64,000 nt of DNA, taken from positions 806,001 to 870,000 of the forward strand of contig NZ_CP023408.1 in assembly GCF_003665435.1 (NCBI RefSeq), written 5' to 3'. Positions 1 through 8,193 of the stretch are shown one piece after another (the first letter of the stretch is position 1; each line of letters begins with the position of its first letter). Source of the stretch: Streptomyces fungicidicus (lineage in GTDB: Bacteria > Actinomycetota > Actinomycetes > Streptomycetales > Streptomycetaceae). The notes beneath the pieces are model-generated. The model was not told the DNA's origin. It saw nothing but the letters and a program-made list of their open reading frames with translations, and made no database searches. The position numbers and the translations under genes were made by a program.

Positions 1-501
1 GCCGACGCGCCCGAGACCGAGACGGTCTACGTGCCGACCGGCGGCGGCGGACTCCTCGCAGGGATCTGCCTCGCGGCCGCGGACCACCCGGTCCGGATCG
101 TCGGCGTGGAGCCCGCCGACGCCGCCCGCTACGCCCGTTCCCTGGCCGCCGGACACCCGGTCCAGCTGCCGCCCTGCGCCACCGTCGCCGACGGCCTGCG
201 CGGCCAGCGGCCGGGACGCGTCCCCTACCCGATCATCCGTGACCGCGTCGACGACCTGATCGCCGTCGGCGACGAAGAGATCCTCGCCGCCGCCGCCCTG
301 CTGCGCGGCGGCGGCGTCGACGCCGAGCCCAGCGGAGCCGTCGCACTGGCCGGAGCCCTGCGCGCCGGCCGCCGCGAGCGGGCCGTGGCCGTCGTCTCCG
401 GCGGCAACACCCCCGCCCGCCTGCACGCCCTGCACCGTACGGACACCACCCGCACCACGGAAAGCACCGTGGCCACCACCACCGAGGAGCACACGTCATG
501 A
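1..501 (+). CDS. PLP-dependent threonine/serine dehydratase-like enzyme, C-terminal part
   Basis: The gene enters from the left edge and the reading frame is open from base 1, so the N-terminus and the PLP lysine are outside the window. The visible 166 residues begin just before a GGGGL loop (coded near 40-54), which in fold-type II PLP enzymes binds the cofactor phosphate. They continue through a typical IVGVEP segment and end with a VVSGGN motif. The family dehydrates serine, threonine or related beta-hydroxy amino acids. There is no C-terminal ACT regulatory domain, as in catabolic or pathway-specific members. The stop overlaps the start of the next gene (ATGA), so it is translationally coupled to a carrier protein. 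A role in tailoring an amino acid for a biosynthetic pathway is inference from that context. Confidence 0.75.
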   Translation, partial: ADAPETETVYVPTGGGGLLAGICLAAADHPVRIVGVEPADAARYARSLAAGHPVQLPPCATVADGLRGQRPGRVPYPIIRDRVDDLIAVGDEEILAAAALLRGGGVDAEPSGAVALAGALRAGRRERAVAVVSGGNTPARLHALHRTDTTRTTESTVATTTEEHTS

Positions 502-752
502 CCGAGAACGCCGCCACCGCCACCCGCACCGCCGACCTGCTCGTCGACATCTTCCGCGAGGTGCTCGGCCTGCCCGACCTGACCGAGGACACCGACTTCT
601 ACGAGGCGGGCGGCGACTCGCTCACCGCCTTCCAGATCACCGGCCGCCTCGAGGAGATCCTCGGCGCGCAGGTCCCGGTCTCCCTGGTCTTCGCCTACCC
701 CACGCCGCAGGACCTGGCCGAGGTCGTCGACACCGACTACGGCCGCCCCTGA
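498..752 (+). CDS. Stand-alone acyl/peptidyl carrier protein
   Basis: This is a protein of 84 residues with the length and pattern of a discrete carrier protein. The phosphopantetheine motif GGDSL is visible, with the attachment serine at residue 41, preceded by DTDFYEAG and followed by the helix that contacts partner enzymes. The ATG overlaps the stop of the upstream PLP enzyme and follows a GAGGAG ribosome site at 484-489. Carrier proteins hold acyl or aminoacyl groups as thioesters in NRPS, PKS or stand-alone pathways. No adenylation or ketosynthase gene is visible inside the window, so the loading enzyme is either upstream or unconventional. The next gene, 198 bases downstream, is LanB-like. 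Confidence 0.85.
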   Translation: MTENAATATRTADLLVDIFREVLGLPDLTEDTDFYEAGGDSLTAFQITGRLEEILGAQVPVSLVFAYPTPQDLAEVVDTDYGRP

Positions 753-875
753 CCCAGGGCCCCACCGGTCCCCGGCGCCGGCGCGACCCACCCGCACCAG
801 GACCGGGAGCCCGGTGCGGTCCCACCCCTCCACGCCCGCCGCCGGGCAGCCGTCACGCCCGCCCGGCGCAACCGC

Positions 876-928
876 GTCCCCTTGCCCGCCCGTTCCCCGC
901 CGTGTCCCCGTGCCCGCCCGTTCCCCGC
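876..928 (+). repeat. Two tandem 25-base repeats before the LanB-like gene
   Basis: A 25-base unit occurs at 876-900 and again at 904-928. The two copies differ at one base, and the shared core TGCCCGCCCGTTCCCCGC is identical. The copies lie in the untranslated stretch just upstream of the ribosome site of the LanB-like gene. A recent tandem duplication is the simplest explanation, and no function is evident. Confidence 0.6.
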
Positions 929-949
929 GCCCGCAAGGAGAGCCCCGCC

Positions 950-3232
950 ATGACCGAAGACCTCCAGCCGTCCCTCGGCCGCTGGCGCCTGTGGGAGCAG
1001 TTCGCCCTGCGCGGCCCCGGCTTCCCCGCCGACGGGGTGCTGCGGCTCGCCCCGTCCGGACTGGCCGAGGCCGCCGACAAGTTCGACACGGACGCCCCCC
1101 TCGACGGCTCCCGCTGGGAGGACTTCTCCCGCCTCTTCGCCGACGCCGCCGTGGAGAGCGCGCACACCCTCCAGGACATCGCCCGCACGCCGTCCTTCCG
1201 CCAGGCCGTGGCCTGGCAGAACCGCCCGGTGCTCACCTCGGGCATCGCGCCGTTCCTGCGCTGGACGCCGGGCGTGGACAAGCGCAGCAGCATGCCCCGC
1301 CAGCGCGAGGAGCTGGTCGCCCACTACTGGCAGCGGTTCTGCGTGAAGAACGACACCATCGGATTCTTCGGCCCCGTCGGCTGGGGCCGCTGGGACGCCG
1401 CGACCTCCGGTGCCGCCCTCGACACGGGCTCCGGACTGGTCGCCGAGTCCACCGTCTACTGGGCGAGCTGGGGCATCGACGCGCTCGCCAGGACGCTGGA
1501 CGCCGACCCCGGCCTGCGCGAGTGGATCGCTCCCCGCCGGGTGCCCTTCGTGACGGTGGACGGCGGCCGGGTCCGCGTGCCCGGCAGACGGCCGGTGACG
1601 GTTTCCGCCGACACCGCGGCCGTCCTCGCCCTCTGCGACGGCGTCCGCCCGGCACGGGCGATCACCGACGCCCTCCCGGACCACGACGTGCCCGCCGTAC
1701 TCGCCGACCTGGTCGCCCGGCGCTGGGTGACATGGCGCCTGGAGGTCCCCGCGGGCACGCACCCGGACCGGGACCTGCGGACCTGGCTGGAGACCGTCGG
1801 CGCACCCGGGCCGCGCCGGCGGGGGATCGCCGCGCTGGACCGGCTGGAGGAGGGGCGCGCGGCGGTGGCGGCCGCCCGCGACGTGGACGCCCTGGTCGGC
1901 GCGATGACCGATCTGGAGCGGGACTTCACCGAGCTGACCGACACCGCCGCCGTACGGGAGAAGTCCGCGTCGACCGCGCCGTGCCGCGCGCTCGTCTACC
2001 ACGACTCCCGCCGGGCCGCGACGGCCCGCCTCGGCCCCGAGGTGCTGGAGGCGCTGCACCCGTTGCGGCTCCTCATGGACAGCGCCGGATGGCTCACCTC
2101 ACGGCTCGCCGCCGCACTGCGGACCGGCATGCGCCCGGTGTACGAACGCCTCGCCGCCGAGGGCCCGGTCGACCTGGCCGCCTTCTGGTTCGCGTGCCTG
2201 CCGGTGCTGCACGGCCCCGTGCGCGCCACCGCCGGCGAACTCCAGGAGGAGTTCGCCGCCCGCTGGCGGCGGATCCTCTCGGTTCCCGCCGGCGCCCGCC
2301 GCGTGGACGTCCGCTCCGCGGACATCGAGGCCGCGGTGCGGGAGCGGTTCCCCGGCGCCGGCGGCTGGACGGCGGCCCGCTACCTCAGCCCCGACATCAT
2401 GATCGCCGCCGACGGCACCGAGGCGGTGGCCCGCGGCGACTTCACCCTCGTGCTCGGCGAACTCCACCTGGCCGCCAACACGCTGGGCGCCTCCCTCTTC
2501 ACCCACCAGCACCCCGACGTGGGCGAACTGATCCGTCTCACCGACCGGGACCACCCGGCCCCGCGCCTGCTGCCGCTGATCCCCAAGGAGCACCGGGCGC
2601 GGCTGTCCACCCGGGTCCGGCAGACGCTGATACGGCCCCAGGACTACCAGGTCGCCCTGACCGACTTCACCGCGGACCCCACCCGCCCGCGGGCCGTGCG
2701 CAGCGCCGACGCCGTCGTCGAGGAGCACGGCGGCGACCTCGTCGTCCGCCTCCCGGACGGTGCGACGTTCCCCGTCACGGACGTCTTCTCGCACGTCCTG
2801 ACCACGCTGTCGATGGACCTCTTCCGCCTCCTGCCGCAGGACGACCACACACCCCGGGTCACGCTGGACCGGCTGGTGGTGGCCCGGGAGACCTGGCGGC
2901 TGCCGGCCGCCGGCGCCGACTTCGCAGACGAGAAGGACGAGGCCCGCCGCTTCGTCCGCGCCCGCCGCTGGCGCGCCCGACTCGGCCTGCCCCGCTACGT
3001 CTTCGTCGTCTCACCGACCGAGTCCCGGCCGTTCTACGTCGACTTCGACAGCCCCGTGTACATCACCATCCTCGCCAAGGCGCTGCGCCGGCTGGCCCGC
3101 GGGGACCAGCGGGGCATGGTCACCATCACGGAGATGCTGCCCACCCCCGAGCAGAGCTGGCTCCTCGACGACGAAGGACGGCGCTACACCTCGGAACTCC
3201 GCTTCGTCGCGTTCGACACGGAAGCGGGCTGA
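950..3232 (+). CDS. Lantibiotic dehydratase (LanB) family protein without elimination domain
   Basis: This 760-residue protein matches the N-terminal LanB domain. Family landmarks include WEQFALRGPGFP near the start, KNDTIGFFGPVGWG, the CRALVYHDSRR segment and YLSPDIMIAADG followed by LVLGELHLAANTL. Full LanB enzymes are about 1000 residues. The shorter length suggests only the aminoacyl-tRNA-dependent half, as in split LanBs or the peptide aminoacyl-tRNA ligases (PEARLs). The chosen ATG follows AAGGAG at 935-940; an in-frame GTG at 902 is less likely. No precursor peptide gene was recognised nearby. The immediate neighbours are a carrier protein and a PLP enzyme, so the acceptor might be the carrier rather than a ribosomal peptide; that is inference. 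Confidence 0.8.
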   Translation: MTEDLQPSLGRWRLWEQFALRGPGFPADGVLRLAPSGLAEAADKFDTDAPLDGSRWEDFSRLFADAAVESAHTLQDIARTPSFRQAVAWQNRPVLTSGIAPFLRWTPGVDKRSSMPRQREELVAHYWQRFCVKNDTIGFFGPVGWGRWDAATSGAALDTGSGLVAESTVYWASWGIDALARTLDADPGLREWIAPRRVPFVTVDGGRVRVPGRRPVTVSADTAAVLALCDGVRPARAITDALPDHDVPAVLADLVARRWVTWRLEVPAGTHPDRDLRTWLETVGAPGPRRRGIAALDRLEEGRAAVAAARDVDALVGAMTDLERDFTELTDTAAVREKSASTAPCRALVYHDSRRAATARLGPEVLEALHPLRLLMDSAGWLTSRLAAALRTGMRPVYERLAAEGPVDLAAFWFACLPVLHGPVRATAGELQEEFAARWRRILSVPAGARRVDVRSADIEAAVRERFPGAGGWTAARYLSPDIMIAADGTEAVARGDFTLVLGELHLAANTLGASLFTHQHPDVGELIRLTDRDHPAPRLLPLIPKEHRARLSTRVRQTLIRPQDYQVALTDFTADPTRPRAVRSADAVVEEHGGDLVVRLPDGATFPVTDVFSHVLTTLSMDLFRLLPQDDHTPRVTLDRLVVARETWRLPAAGADFADEKDEARRFVRARRWRARLGLPRYVFVVSPTESRPFYVDFDSPVYITILAKALRRLARGDQRGMVTITEMLPTPEQSWLLDDEGRRYTSELRFVAFDTEAG

Positions 3233-3243
3233 CCGGGCCGGCC

Positions 3244-3274
3244 CCGCACCGGCGTGGTGGACACGCCGGTGCGG
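3244..3274. terminator. Perfect 13-bp hairpin between convergent genes
   Basis: CCGCACCGGCGTG at 3244-3256 pairs perfectly with 3262-3274 around a 5-base loop. It lies 12 bases after the stop of the LanB-like gene and 24 bases from the stop of the opposing methyltransferase. It is therefore well placed as a bidirectional terminator. There is no U-tract, as is common in streptomycetes. Confidence 0.75.
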
Positions 3275-3297
3275 ATCGGCCACCCGGCACCGCACCG

Positions 3298-4164
3298 TCA
3301 GGCCCTCTCCGACGTGCCGGCCGGCCGGTCCGCCGTCACCAGCCACGACGTGCTGCGCAGCCGGACCGTGCCGTCCGCCGCCTCCTGGTGGCGCAGGCGC
3401 TCCGTCAGGCCCCGGCGGGCGCGGTCCCGTGCCGTGGCGTCGGCCTGCTGCATCAGGTGGCGGCCGGGGCCCGTCCCCAGCAGGAACTCCGCCGCGTCCT
3501 CGGCACCGGCGCCCCATGTCCCGTACACCTGTGTCCGGGTGAGGGTGATGCCGGTGAACCCGGCCGCGCTGAGAACGCCGCGGATGCGATCCGGCGCGGC
3601 CAGGGAGAACATGCCGGGCGACCCCGCCCGCCCGAAGTCGCCGACCGGCAGGAAGTCACCCAGTGACGTCACCGCCGTCACCCAGTCGTTGAGCACGGCG
3701 TCGGCCGGGCAGACGAACGCCAGGCGCCCGCCGGGACGCAGCGCCCGGCCGATGTTGCCGAAGGCCGCCACGGGGTCGGCGAAGAACATCACCCCGTAGC
3801 GGCTGATCGCCGAGTCGAAGGAGCCCGCGGCGAAGGAGTGGACCTGAGCGTCGCCCTGCACGAAGGAAACGTTGGCGACGCCCTCCCGCTCGGCGCGGAT
3901 CCGGGCCTCGGCGAGCATCGGGCCGGACAGGTCGAGGCCCAGCGCGCGTCCGCGGGATGCCCGGAGCGCGGCAAGACGTGTGGTCTGCCCCGAGCCGCAC
4001 CCGAGATCGAGGATCCGCTGCTCCGCGGTGATTCCGGCGGCGTCGAGCAGCGGCTCGTCGAAGCCTCCGTTCACGGCGTTCCACCGGTCCTGGTTGCGCG
4101 CCCAGTGGGCTCCCTCCGGGCCGTTCCACGCCTGCGCCTGCTCGGTGTTGACGATGTCGGACAC
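3298..4164 (-). CDS. Class I SAM-dependent methyltransferase
   Basis: This 288-residue protein has the Rossmann methyltransferase motif I (LDLGCGSG) and a following acidic loop (LGLDLSGPM), then an AISRYGVMFF segment and LRPGGRLAFV. These are the usual features of small-molecule methyltransferases of the UbiE/MerR-adjacent type. The GTG at 4164-4162 is preceded at five bases by a perfect AGGAGG (4170-4175), which decides the start over upstream ATGs. The gene diverges from a TetR regulator, and two palindromes lie between them, so repression by that TetR is likely. The substrate is unknown. Confidence 0.82.
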   Translation of the reverse strand: MSDIVNTEQAQAWNGPEGAHWARNQDRWNAVNGGFDEPLLDAAGITAEQRILDLGCGSGQTTRLAALRASRGRALGLDLSGPMLAEARIRAEREGVANVSFVQGDAQVHSFAAGSFDSAISRYGVMFFADPVAAFGNIGRALRPGGRLAFVCPADAVLNDWVTAVTSLGDFLPVGDFGRAGSPGMFSLAAPDRIRGVLSAAGFTGITLTRTQVYGTWGAGAEDAAEFLLGTGPGRHLMQQADATARDRARRGLTERLRHQEAADGTVRLRSTSWLVTADRPAGTSERA

Positions 4165-4194
4165 GGATGCCTCCTGTGCGGGACGACGAGAGAA

Positions 4195-4229
4195 TGGGCG
4201 TGCGCCCAAACAGTATGGGCGTATGCCCA
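4195..4229. promoter_or_regulatory. Two tandem palindromic operators, probable TetR sites
   Basis: TGGGCGTGCGCCCA at 4195-4208 is a perfect inverted repeat with a two-base centre. TGGGCGTATGCCCA at 4216-4229 is a near copy. The centres are 21 bases apart, two helical turns, which would put two dimers on one DNA face. The pair lies between the methyltransferase start and the divergent TetR gene, the classical arrangement for an autoregulated local repressor. Confidence 0.7.
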
Positions 4230-4287
4230 ATCCCGCAATCCCGATTACCATCGACCGGGGGGTGCCGGCGGAACGGAAGAGAGGCCC

Positions 4288-4872
4288 ATGTCACCGCGCG
4301 GAGTGGCGACGCCCGACGTACGCGAGCTGCTGTTCGCGGCCGCCGAGCGCGTCGTGGAGAGAGAGGGGCCCGGCGCGCTCACCAGCCGGTCCGTCACGAC
4401 CGAAGCGGGCTGCGCCAAGGGGCTGTTGCACGCGCATTTCGCGGGGTTCGACGAGTTCGTCGCCGAACTCTGTCTCGACCGGTTCGCCCGGACGGCGGTG
4501 AAGGCGCGGGCCCTGTCGGGGCTCGCCGGGCAGGGCACCGTGGCGCGCAATCTCGAGGCCGTCGCCCTCGCGCTGTTCGACCCCGGCGGTCCCGCCCTCT
4601 CCGGCCTGGCCATGACCCGCCCCGCCGCCGCGCTGCGTATCCGCGAGGCACTGGAAGGCGGCGCGCCCGGTTTCACCGCGATCCAGGAGGCCATCACCGG
4701 CTATCTGCAGGCCGAGCGGCGACTCGGCAGGGTGGCGGAGACCGTCGATCCCGGCACCGTGGCCCTCGCCGTCGTCGGAACCGCCCACCACCTCCTGATG
4801 ACCAACTGGCCCGGCGCACCCGACCCACGACCCTCCATGAAGCGCGTGGTGACCGCGCTGGTGGCCGGCTGA
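4288..4872 (+). CDS. TetR family transcriptional regulator
   Basis: This 194-residue protein has an N-terminal TetR helix-turn-helix. The pattern runs from VRELLFAAAERVVEREG through LTSRSVTTEAGCAKGLLHAHF to FDEFVAEL. The C-terminal ligand domain is not conserved enough to name an inducer. The start ATG has a GAGAGG site a few bases upstream. It is divergent from the methyltransferase at 3298-4164, with two matching palindromes between them, and probably represses both itself and that gene. Confidence 0.85.
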   Translation: MSPRGVATPDVRELLFAAAERVVEREGPGALTSRSVTTEAGCAKGLLHAHFAGFDEFVAELCLDRFARTAVKARALSGLAGQGTVARNLEAVALALFDPGGPALSGLAMTRPAAALRIREALEGGAPGFTAIQEAITGYLQAERRLGRVAETVDPGTVALAVVGTAHHLLMTNWPGAPDPRPSMKRVVTALVAG

Positions 4873-4909
4873 GAGCCGCTTCGCAGCCTCGACGCCGGCT
4901 GCGTCCCGG

Positions 4910-6076
4910 TCAGGGAGCGGACCGCAGCGGCGGGGCCTGCCATGTTATCGCCGGTGGCTGGAGCAGGGGCGACGGCTCGGGACCAGGGTCCTCGGTGTCG
5001 ACGACTCCCGCGGCCGCGTGGTCGAAGCCGGCGGGCCAGCGGGTGCGCTCGCTGGCCAGGGCGCCGGTCAGGCGTGCTGCGACGAGGTCGGCGGTGCTCA
5101 GGTCGGTGCCGCGCAAGTCGGCCATGCGGAGGTCGGCGCGGTGGAAGACCGCGCCGTGGGCGCCGGCCTTGCGCAGATTCGCCTCGCGGAGGTCGGTCCC
5201 GGTGAAGTCGGCGTCACGCAGGTCGGTTTCGACCAGCTTCGCGGCCCGCAGATCGGCCAGAACGCAGCGGGCCCGGCGGAGAACCGCGGTGGTGAGGTCG
5301 GCGTGCCGCAGGTTGACCGAGACCAGCGAGGCCTGCGTCAGATTGGCGTGGTACAGGCTCGCCGCCTCCATGCACGCGCGGTCGAAGTTGACCTCGGGGA
5401 ACCACAGTCCGTCGCAGTCGGCCCGGCGCAGATCGGTGCTGCTGAGATTGACCCAGGACTGCTCCCGGTCACGGCACAGCACCCCCAGCGCGGTCAACGC
5501 CACCTGGGCGTCGGCCGCACGGGTCTCCAGGGGCGCGATGTCGTTGATCGGCACGTCCGCCGCCGGTGACTCCGGCCCGGCGGGCGGCCAGGCCAGGTGC
5601 GTACGCAGATACGCGGCCTGGATGGAGATGATGGCCTCGCGGTCGCGGGCGGACTGCTCCGCGATCCGCCACAGCGCGTGCAGCCCGCCGATGCGCACAT
5701 CCAGCTTGTCGCTGCCCAGTTGGTCGACGGCACGGCTGAACCGGTCGGTGACGTAGCCCTCCTGGGTGGCACGCAAACCGTCCTGGCTCACTCGCAGTTG
5801 CCGCCAGGTGGCGTACGCGCCGAAGAGCACCACCAGACCGCCGACCACCTGCAGAAGCGTCGTGCGGACATCGTTCACCGCCTTCAGCCGGTCCTGCGCG
5901 GCGACGCTCGCCCCGGAGAGATCGTGGTCGACCACGACACCCGGCAGCACGACGAACACCGCGCCCAGGACGGCCAGCCCCGCCCCGGCCAGCAGACTTG
6001 CGGCGATCCGCCGCCCGGCCGGCCCGCCGGGCCATGCCCGCCGCCGACGGTCCGGTTCCCCCATCCCCATGAGCAT
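4910..6076 (-). CDS. Membrane protein with pentapeptide repeats
   Basis: This protein of about 388 residues has two N-terminal membrane helices (about residues 25-50 and 75-95) and a helical linker. From about residue 205 there is a run of A(D/N)LXX pentapeptide repeats, for example LRHADLTTAVLRRARC, LRDADFTGTDLREANL and LRMADLRGTDLSTADL. Such repeats fold as a right-handed quadrilateral beta-helix. Their function in this streptomycete family is unknown; known members include DNA mimics, but no such role is visible here. Two further in-frame ATGs lie 6 and 12 bases downstream of 6076 and no strong ribosome site separates them, so the start could shift by a few codons. Confidence 0.8.
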   Translation of the reverse strand: MLMGMGEPDRRRRAWPGGPAGRRIAASLLAGAGLAVLGAVFVVLPGVVVDHDLSGASVAAQDRLKAVNDVRTTLLQVVGGLVVLFGAYATWRQLRVSQDGLRATQEGYVTDRFSRAVDQLGSDKLDVRIGGLHALWRIAEQSARDREAIISIQAAYLRTHLAWPPAGPESPAADVPINDIAPLETRAADAQVALTALGVLCRDREQSWVNLSSTDLRRADCDGLWFPEVNFDRACMEAASLYHANLTQASLVSVNLRHADLTTAVLRRARCVLADLRAAKLVETDLRDADFTGTDLREANLRKAGAHGAVFHRADLRMADLRGTDLSTADLVAARLTGALASERTRWPAGFDHAAAGVVDTEDPGPEPSPLLQPPAITWQAPPLRSAP

Positions 6077-6148
6077 GAGAGCCTAGGCGCCGCCCAGAAG
6101 ACGATCAACCGTGTACGGGCAGCCGCCCGCCGCCGGAAGAGTGGATCC

Positions 6149-6883
6149 ATGCGCCGACTTCTCCTGCTCGCCCCGCTGTTGCTGTGCTGCGTCGGCTGCG
6201 GGGTGGTGCAGTCCTCCGAGGACGAGGCGACGGACGCCGCACGCGAGGTGGCCAGGAAGGCGGGCGAGCAGCTCTACGGCCAGCGTCCGCGCACGGCGGA
6301 GGAGGTCGGCCGCTCCGCTTCCCGCATCGACGGGGTGGAGGTGCTGCGGGTGACGGGCACCTCGACACACGACGGGGACGGCGTCGAGGTGATCGTCCGC
6401 ACGTCCGGATCGGCGTACGACGGATGGCTCGACCCCGAGGAGATCGCGGTGCGGCGCTGTTTCGCGGTGCGGGTGTCGCCCCGGTCGGAATGGCGTGAGG
6501 AGCCTCGTGACGTGGACTGCCCGGACGGCCCTCCGCCGACTTTCGCCCCGCCACCCGAACCGCCCCGGCTGCCGTACGAGGAACTCCGCGCAAAACTCAC
6601 CGGCGTTCCGGAGGACGGCCGGGTGGACGAGCCGGAGGTGCGGCGTGCCCTCGCCGCCCTTGACCTGGATCCGGCGGTCCGTACCGAGGTGAAGGCGGAC
6701 GGTGGCCGGGTCGGCGTTCTCCTGTCGGTCAAGGGCAACGGCTTCGACCCGCAGGACTGCCTTCTCGCCCGCGTGAGCCCCGGCGCCACCGAGGTGTGGG
6801 TGCCGCCCCGGATCCAGCGGATGCCCGGAGAGGGCGGCTGCTCCGTCGGCAACGCCCTGGACCCGCAACCGGCGCCGCACTGA
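6149..6883 (+). CDS. Predicted lipoprotein of unknown function
   Basis: The 244-residue product starts MRRLLLLAPLLLCCVGC. This is a signal peptide ending in a lipobox-like CVGC whose +1 cysteine is residue 17, so the protein is probably lipidated and held on the outer face of the membrane. The mature part has no recognised domain but contains a Pro-rich segment (PPPTFAPPPEPP) in the middle and several cysteines. A GGAAGAG sequence precedes the ATG at a suitable distance. The upstream neighbour is divergent and the next gene is 142 bases away, so it is probably monocistronic. Confidence 0.7.
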   Translation: MRRLLLLAPLLLCCVGCGVVQSSEDEATDAAREVARKAGEQLYGQRPRTAEEVGRSASRIDGVEVLRVTGTSTHDGDGVEVIVRTSGSAYDGWLDPEEIAVRRCFAVRVSPRSEWREEPRDVDCPDGPPPTFAPPPEPPRLPYEELRAKLTGVPEDGRVDEPEVRRALAALDLDPAVRTEVKADGGRVGVLLSVKGNGFDPQDCLLARVSPGATEVWVPPRIQRMPGEGGCSVGNALDPQPAPH

Positions 6884-7025
6884 CGGAACCTAGTCCGCCT
6901 TGCTGTCATCCGGTGACGATGCGGCGCCCCGCTTCGCTCACCCGAAAAGAAAGCACGGTGATCCTTCCGGGAATCGCGCCCATCGGCATTGCTCCGATCA
7001 ATCCCGCACCCTTGGCGTCGGTTTC

Positions 7026-7658
7026 GTGAAGAGGCCATTACGCAGAAAAACCCTCATGGCCACAACGACGTGTCTCGCCTTCGGCCTCGCCGTTGTGCCC
7101 GCAACCGCCAATCCCTCGACGTCGTGGACCGCGAACCCCAACCCCGCCGCCATCAGCGGGGTGAACAGCGGTCCTACGAGCCTGACCGCGGGCGTCCCGC
7201 TGGTCTGCACGCAATCCTCCCTCCAGGGCTCGATGTTCAGCGCCGTCGGAAATCCGGCCACGGTGGCGACACTCGGCACACTGACCTTCGGCAGCACCAC
7301 CTCGCCCTGTCAAAGCGTCCTCGGCGGCGCGACCTTCACGCCCACCGCCCCGTGGCGTTTCGTCGCGCAGGACCACAACCCGGCCACGGGCGTCACCACC
7401 GGCTACCTCGAAGGCGTCCAGCTGAGCGTCGCCGTGTCCTTCTGCCGCTTCACCACCGCCGGCAAGGCATCCGCCACCTACCGCAGCTCCACCGGCGTTT
7501 TCTCGGTCAACAGCGTCCCCGGCGAGCTGGCGGTGACCGGCGCCCTCGGCTGCGGAACGACGATCACCACCAGCACGCTGCCGGTCCTGAAGGGCAACTT
7601 CCTCATCAAGATCCTCGGCACCTCCACCGCCCCCACCCTCACCGGCTCCAACCCGTGA
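7026..7658 (+). CDS. Small secreted protein of unknown function
   Basis: This product of about 210 residues begins VKRPLRRKTLMATTTCLAFG, a Sec signal peptide with a likely cleavage after a VPATA segment. The mature part is rich in Thr, Ser and Gly and contains four regularly placed cysteines (LVCTQ, SPCQS, SFCRF, LGCGT). These could form two disulfides. This pattern resembles extracellular beta-rich proteins of streptomycetes with no assigned role. The start is uncertain: the GTG at 7026 and an ATG at 7056 are both possible and neither has a clear ribosome site. Confidence 0.65.
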   Translation: MKRPLRRKTLMATTTCLAFGLAVVPATANPSTSWTANPNPAAISGVNSGPTSLTAGVPLVCTQSSLQGSMFSAVGNPATVATLGTLTFGSTTSPCQSVLGGATFTPTAPWRFVAQDHNPATGVTTGYLEGVQLSVAVSFCRFTTAGKASATYRSSTGVFSVNSVPGELAVTGALGCGTTITTSTLPVLKGNFLIKILGTSTAPTLTGSNP

Positions 7659-7687
7659 GCAGGCGAAGCGAGGTTTAGCGTGGACCC

Positions 7688-8020
7688 ATGTCCGAACGCA
7701 TGTACATACTCCACATCACCGAGCGCTCCTCCTGGGAGGCGGCCCGCGAGCACGGCGAGTACCGGATGTCCACCCGTGGCCGCACCCTCGCGCAGGAGGG
7801 CTTCATCCACTGTTCGACCCGTGCCCAGCTCCCCTCCGTGGCCGCCTTTCTGTATGGCTCCTACGAGGGCCCTGACGAGTTGGTCGTGCTCGTCATAGAC
7901 CCCGGACGGCTCGACGTGCCGGTGAAGTACGAGGCTCCGAAGCCCGGCGCTGAGAAGTTCCCGCATGTGTACGGGCCGATTCCGGTGGACGCGGTGGTGC
8001 AGGTGGAGCCGTGGCGGTGA
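7688..8020 (+). CDS. DUF952 family protein
   Basis: This 110-residue protein has the DUF952 landmarks. They are an N-terminal ILHIT, EGFIHCST in the middle, an LVVLVIDP strand, then VKYE and a C-terminal FPHVYGPI. The full family length is present. The fold is small and cytoplasmic, and the biochemical role is unknown. The gene stands alone, 29 bases after the secreted-protein gene and convergent with the M23 peptidase. Confidence 0.85.
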   Translation: MSERMYILHITERSSWEAAREHGEYRMSTRGRTLAQEGFIHCSTRAQLPSVAAFLYGSYEGPDELVVLVIDPGRLDVPVKYEAPKPGAEKFPHVYGPIPVDAVVQVEPWR

Positions 8021-8193
8021 ACGGCCGCAGGTGCCGCGCCCGGGGTCGGCCGACCGGCACGTGCAAGGGCGCGCAGGTCACCGTTGGCCGGTGAGCGCGA
8101 CATCGAGGTTCGCGACGTACCGCGCTTCGGCCTCCTTGCGGACGTCCGCGAACCTACGGTCGACGTGCGCGTTCACCGGCCGCCGGACCGCCG

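Noticed and set aside
814-3666. Very long plus-strand open frame overlapping the LanB-like gene
   Set aside because: It is Arg/Pro/Gly-rich, out of frame with the recognisable LanB motifs, and reflects the third-position GC bias of the real gene.
3838-4287. Longer N-terminus for the TetR regulator at 4288
   Set aside because: The upstream open frame runs through the divergent methyltransferase and the operator pair. The TetR domain begins right after the ATG at 4288.
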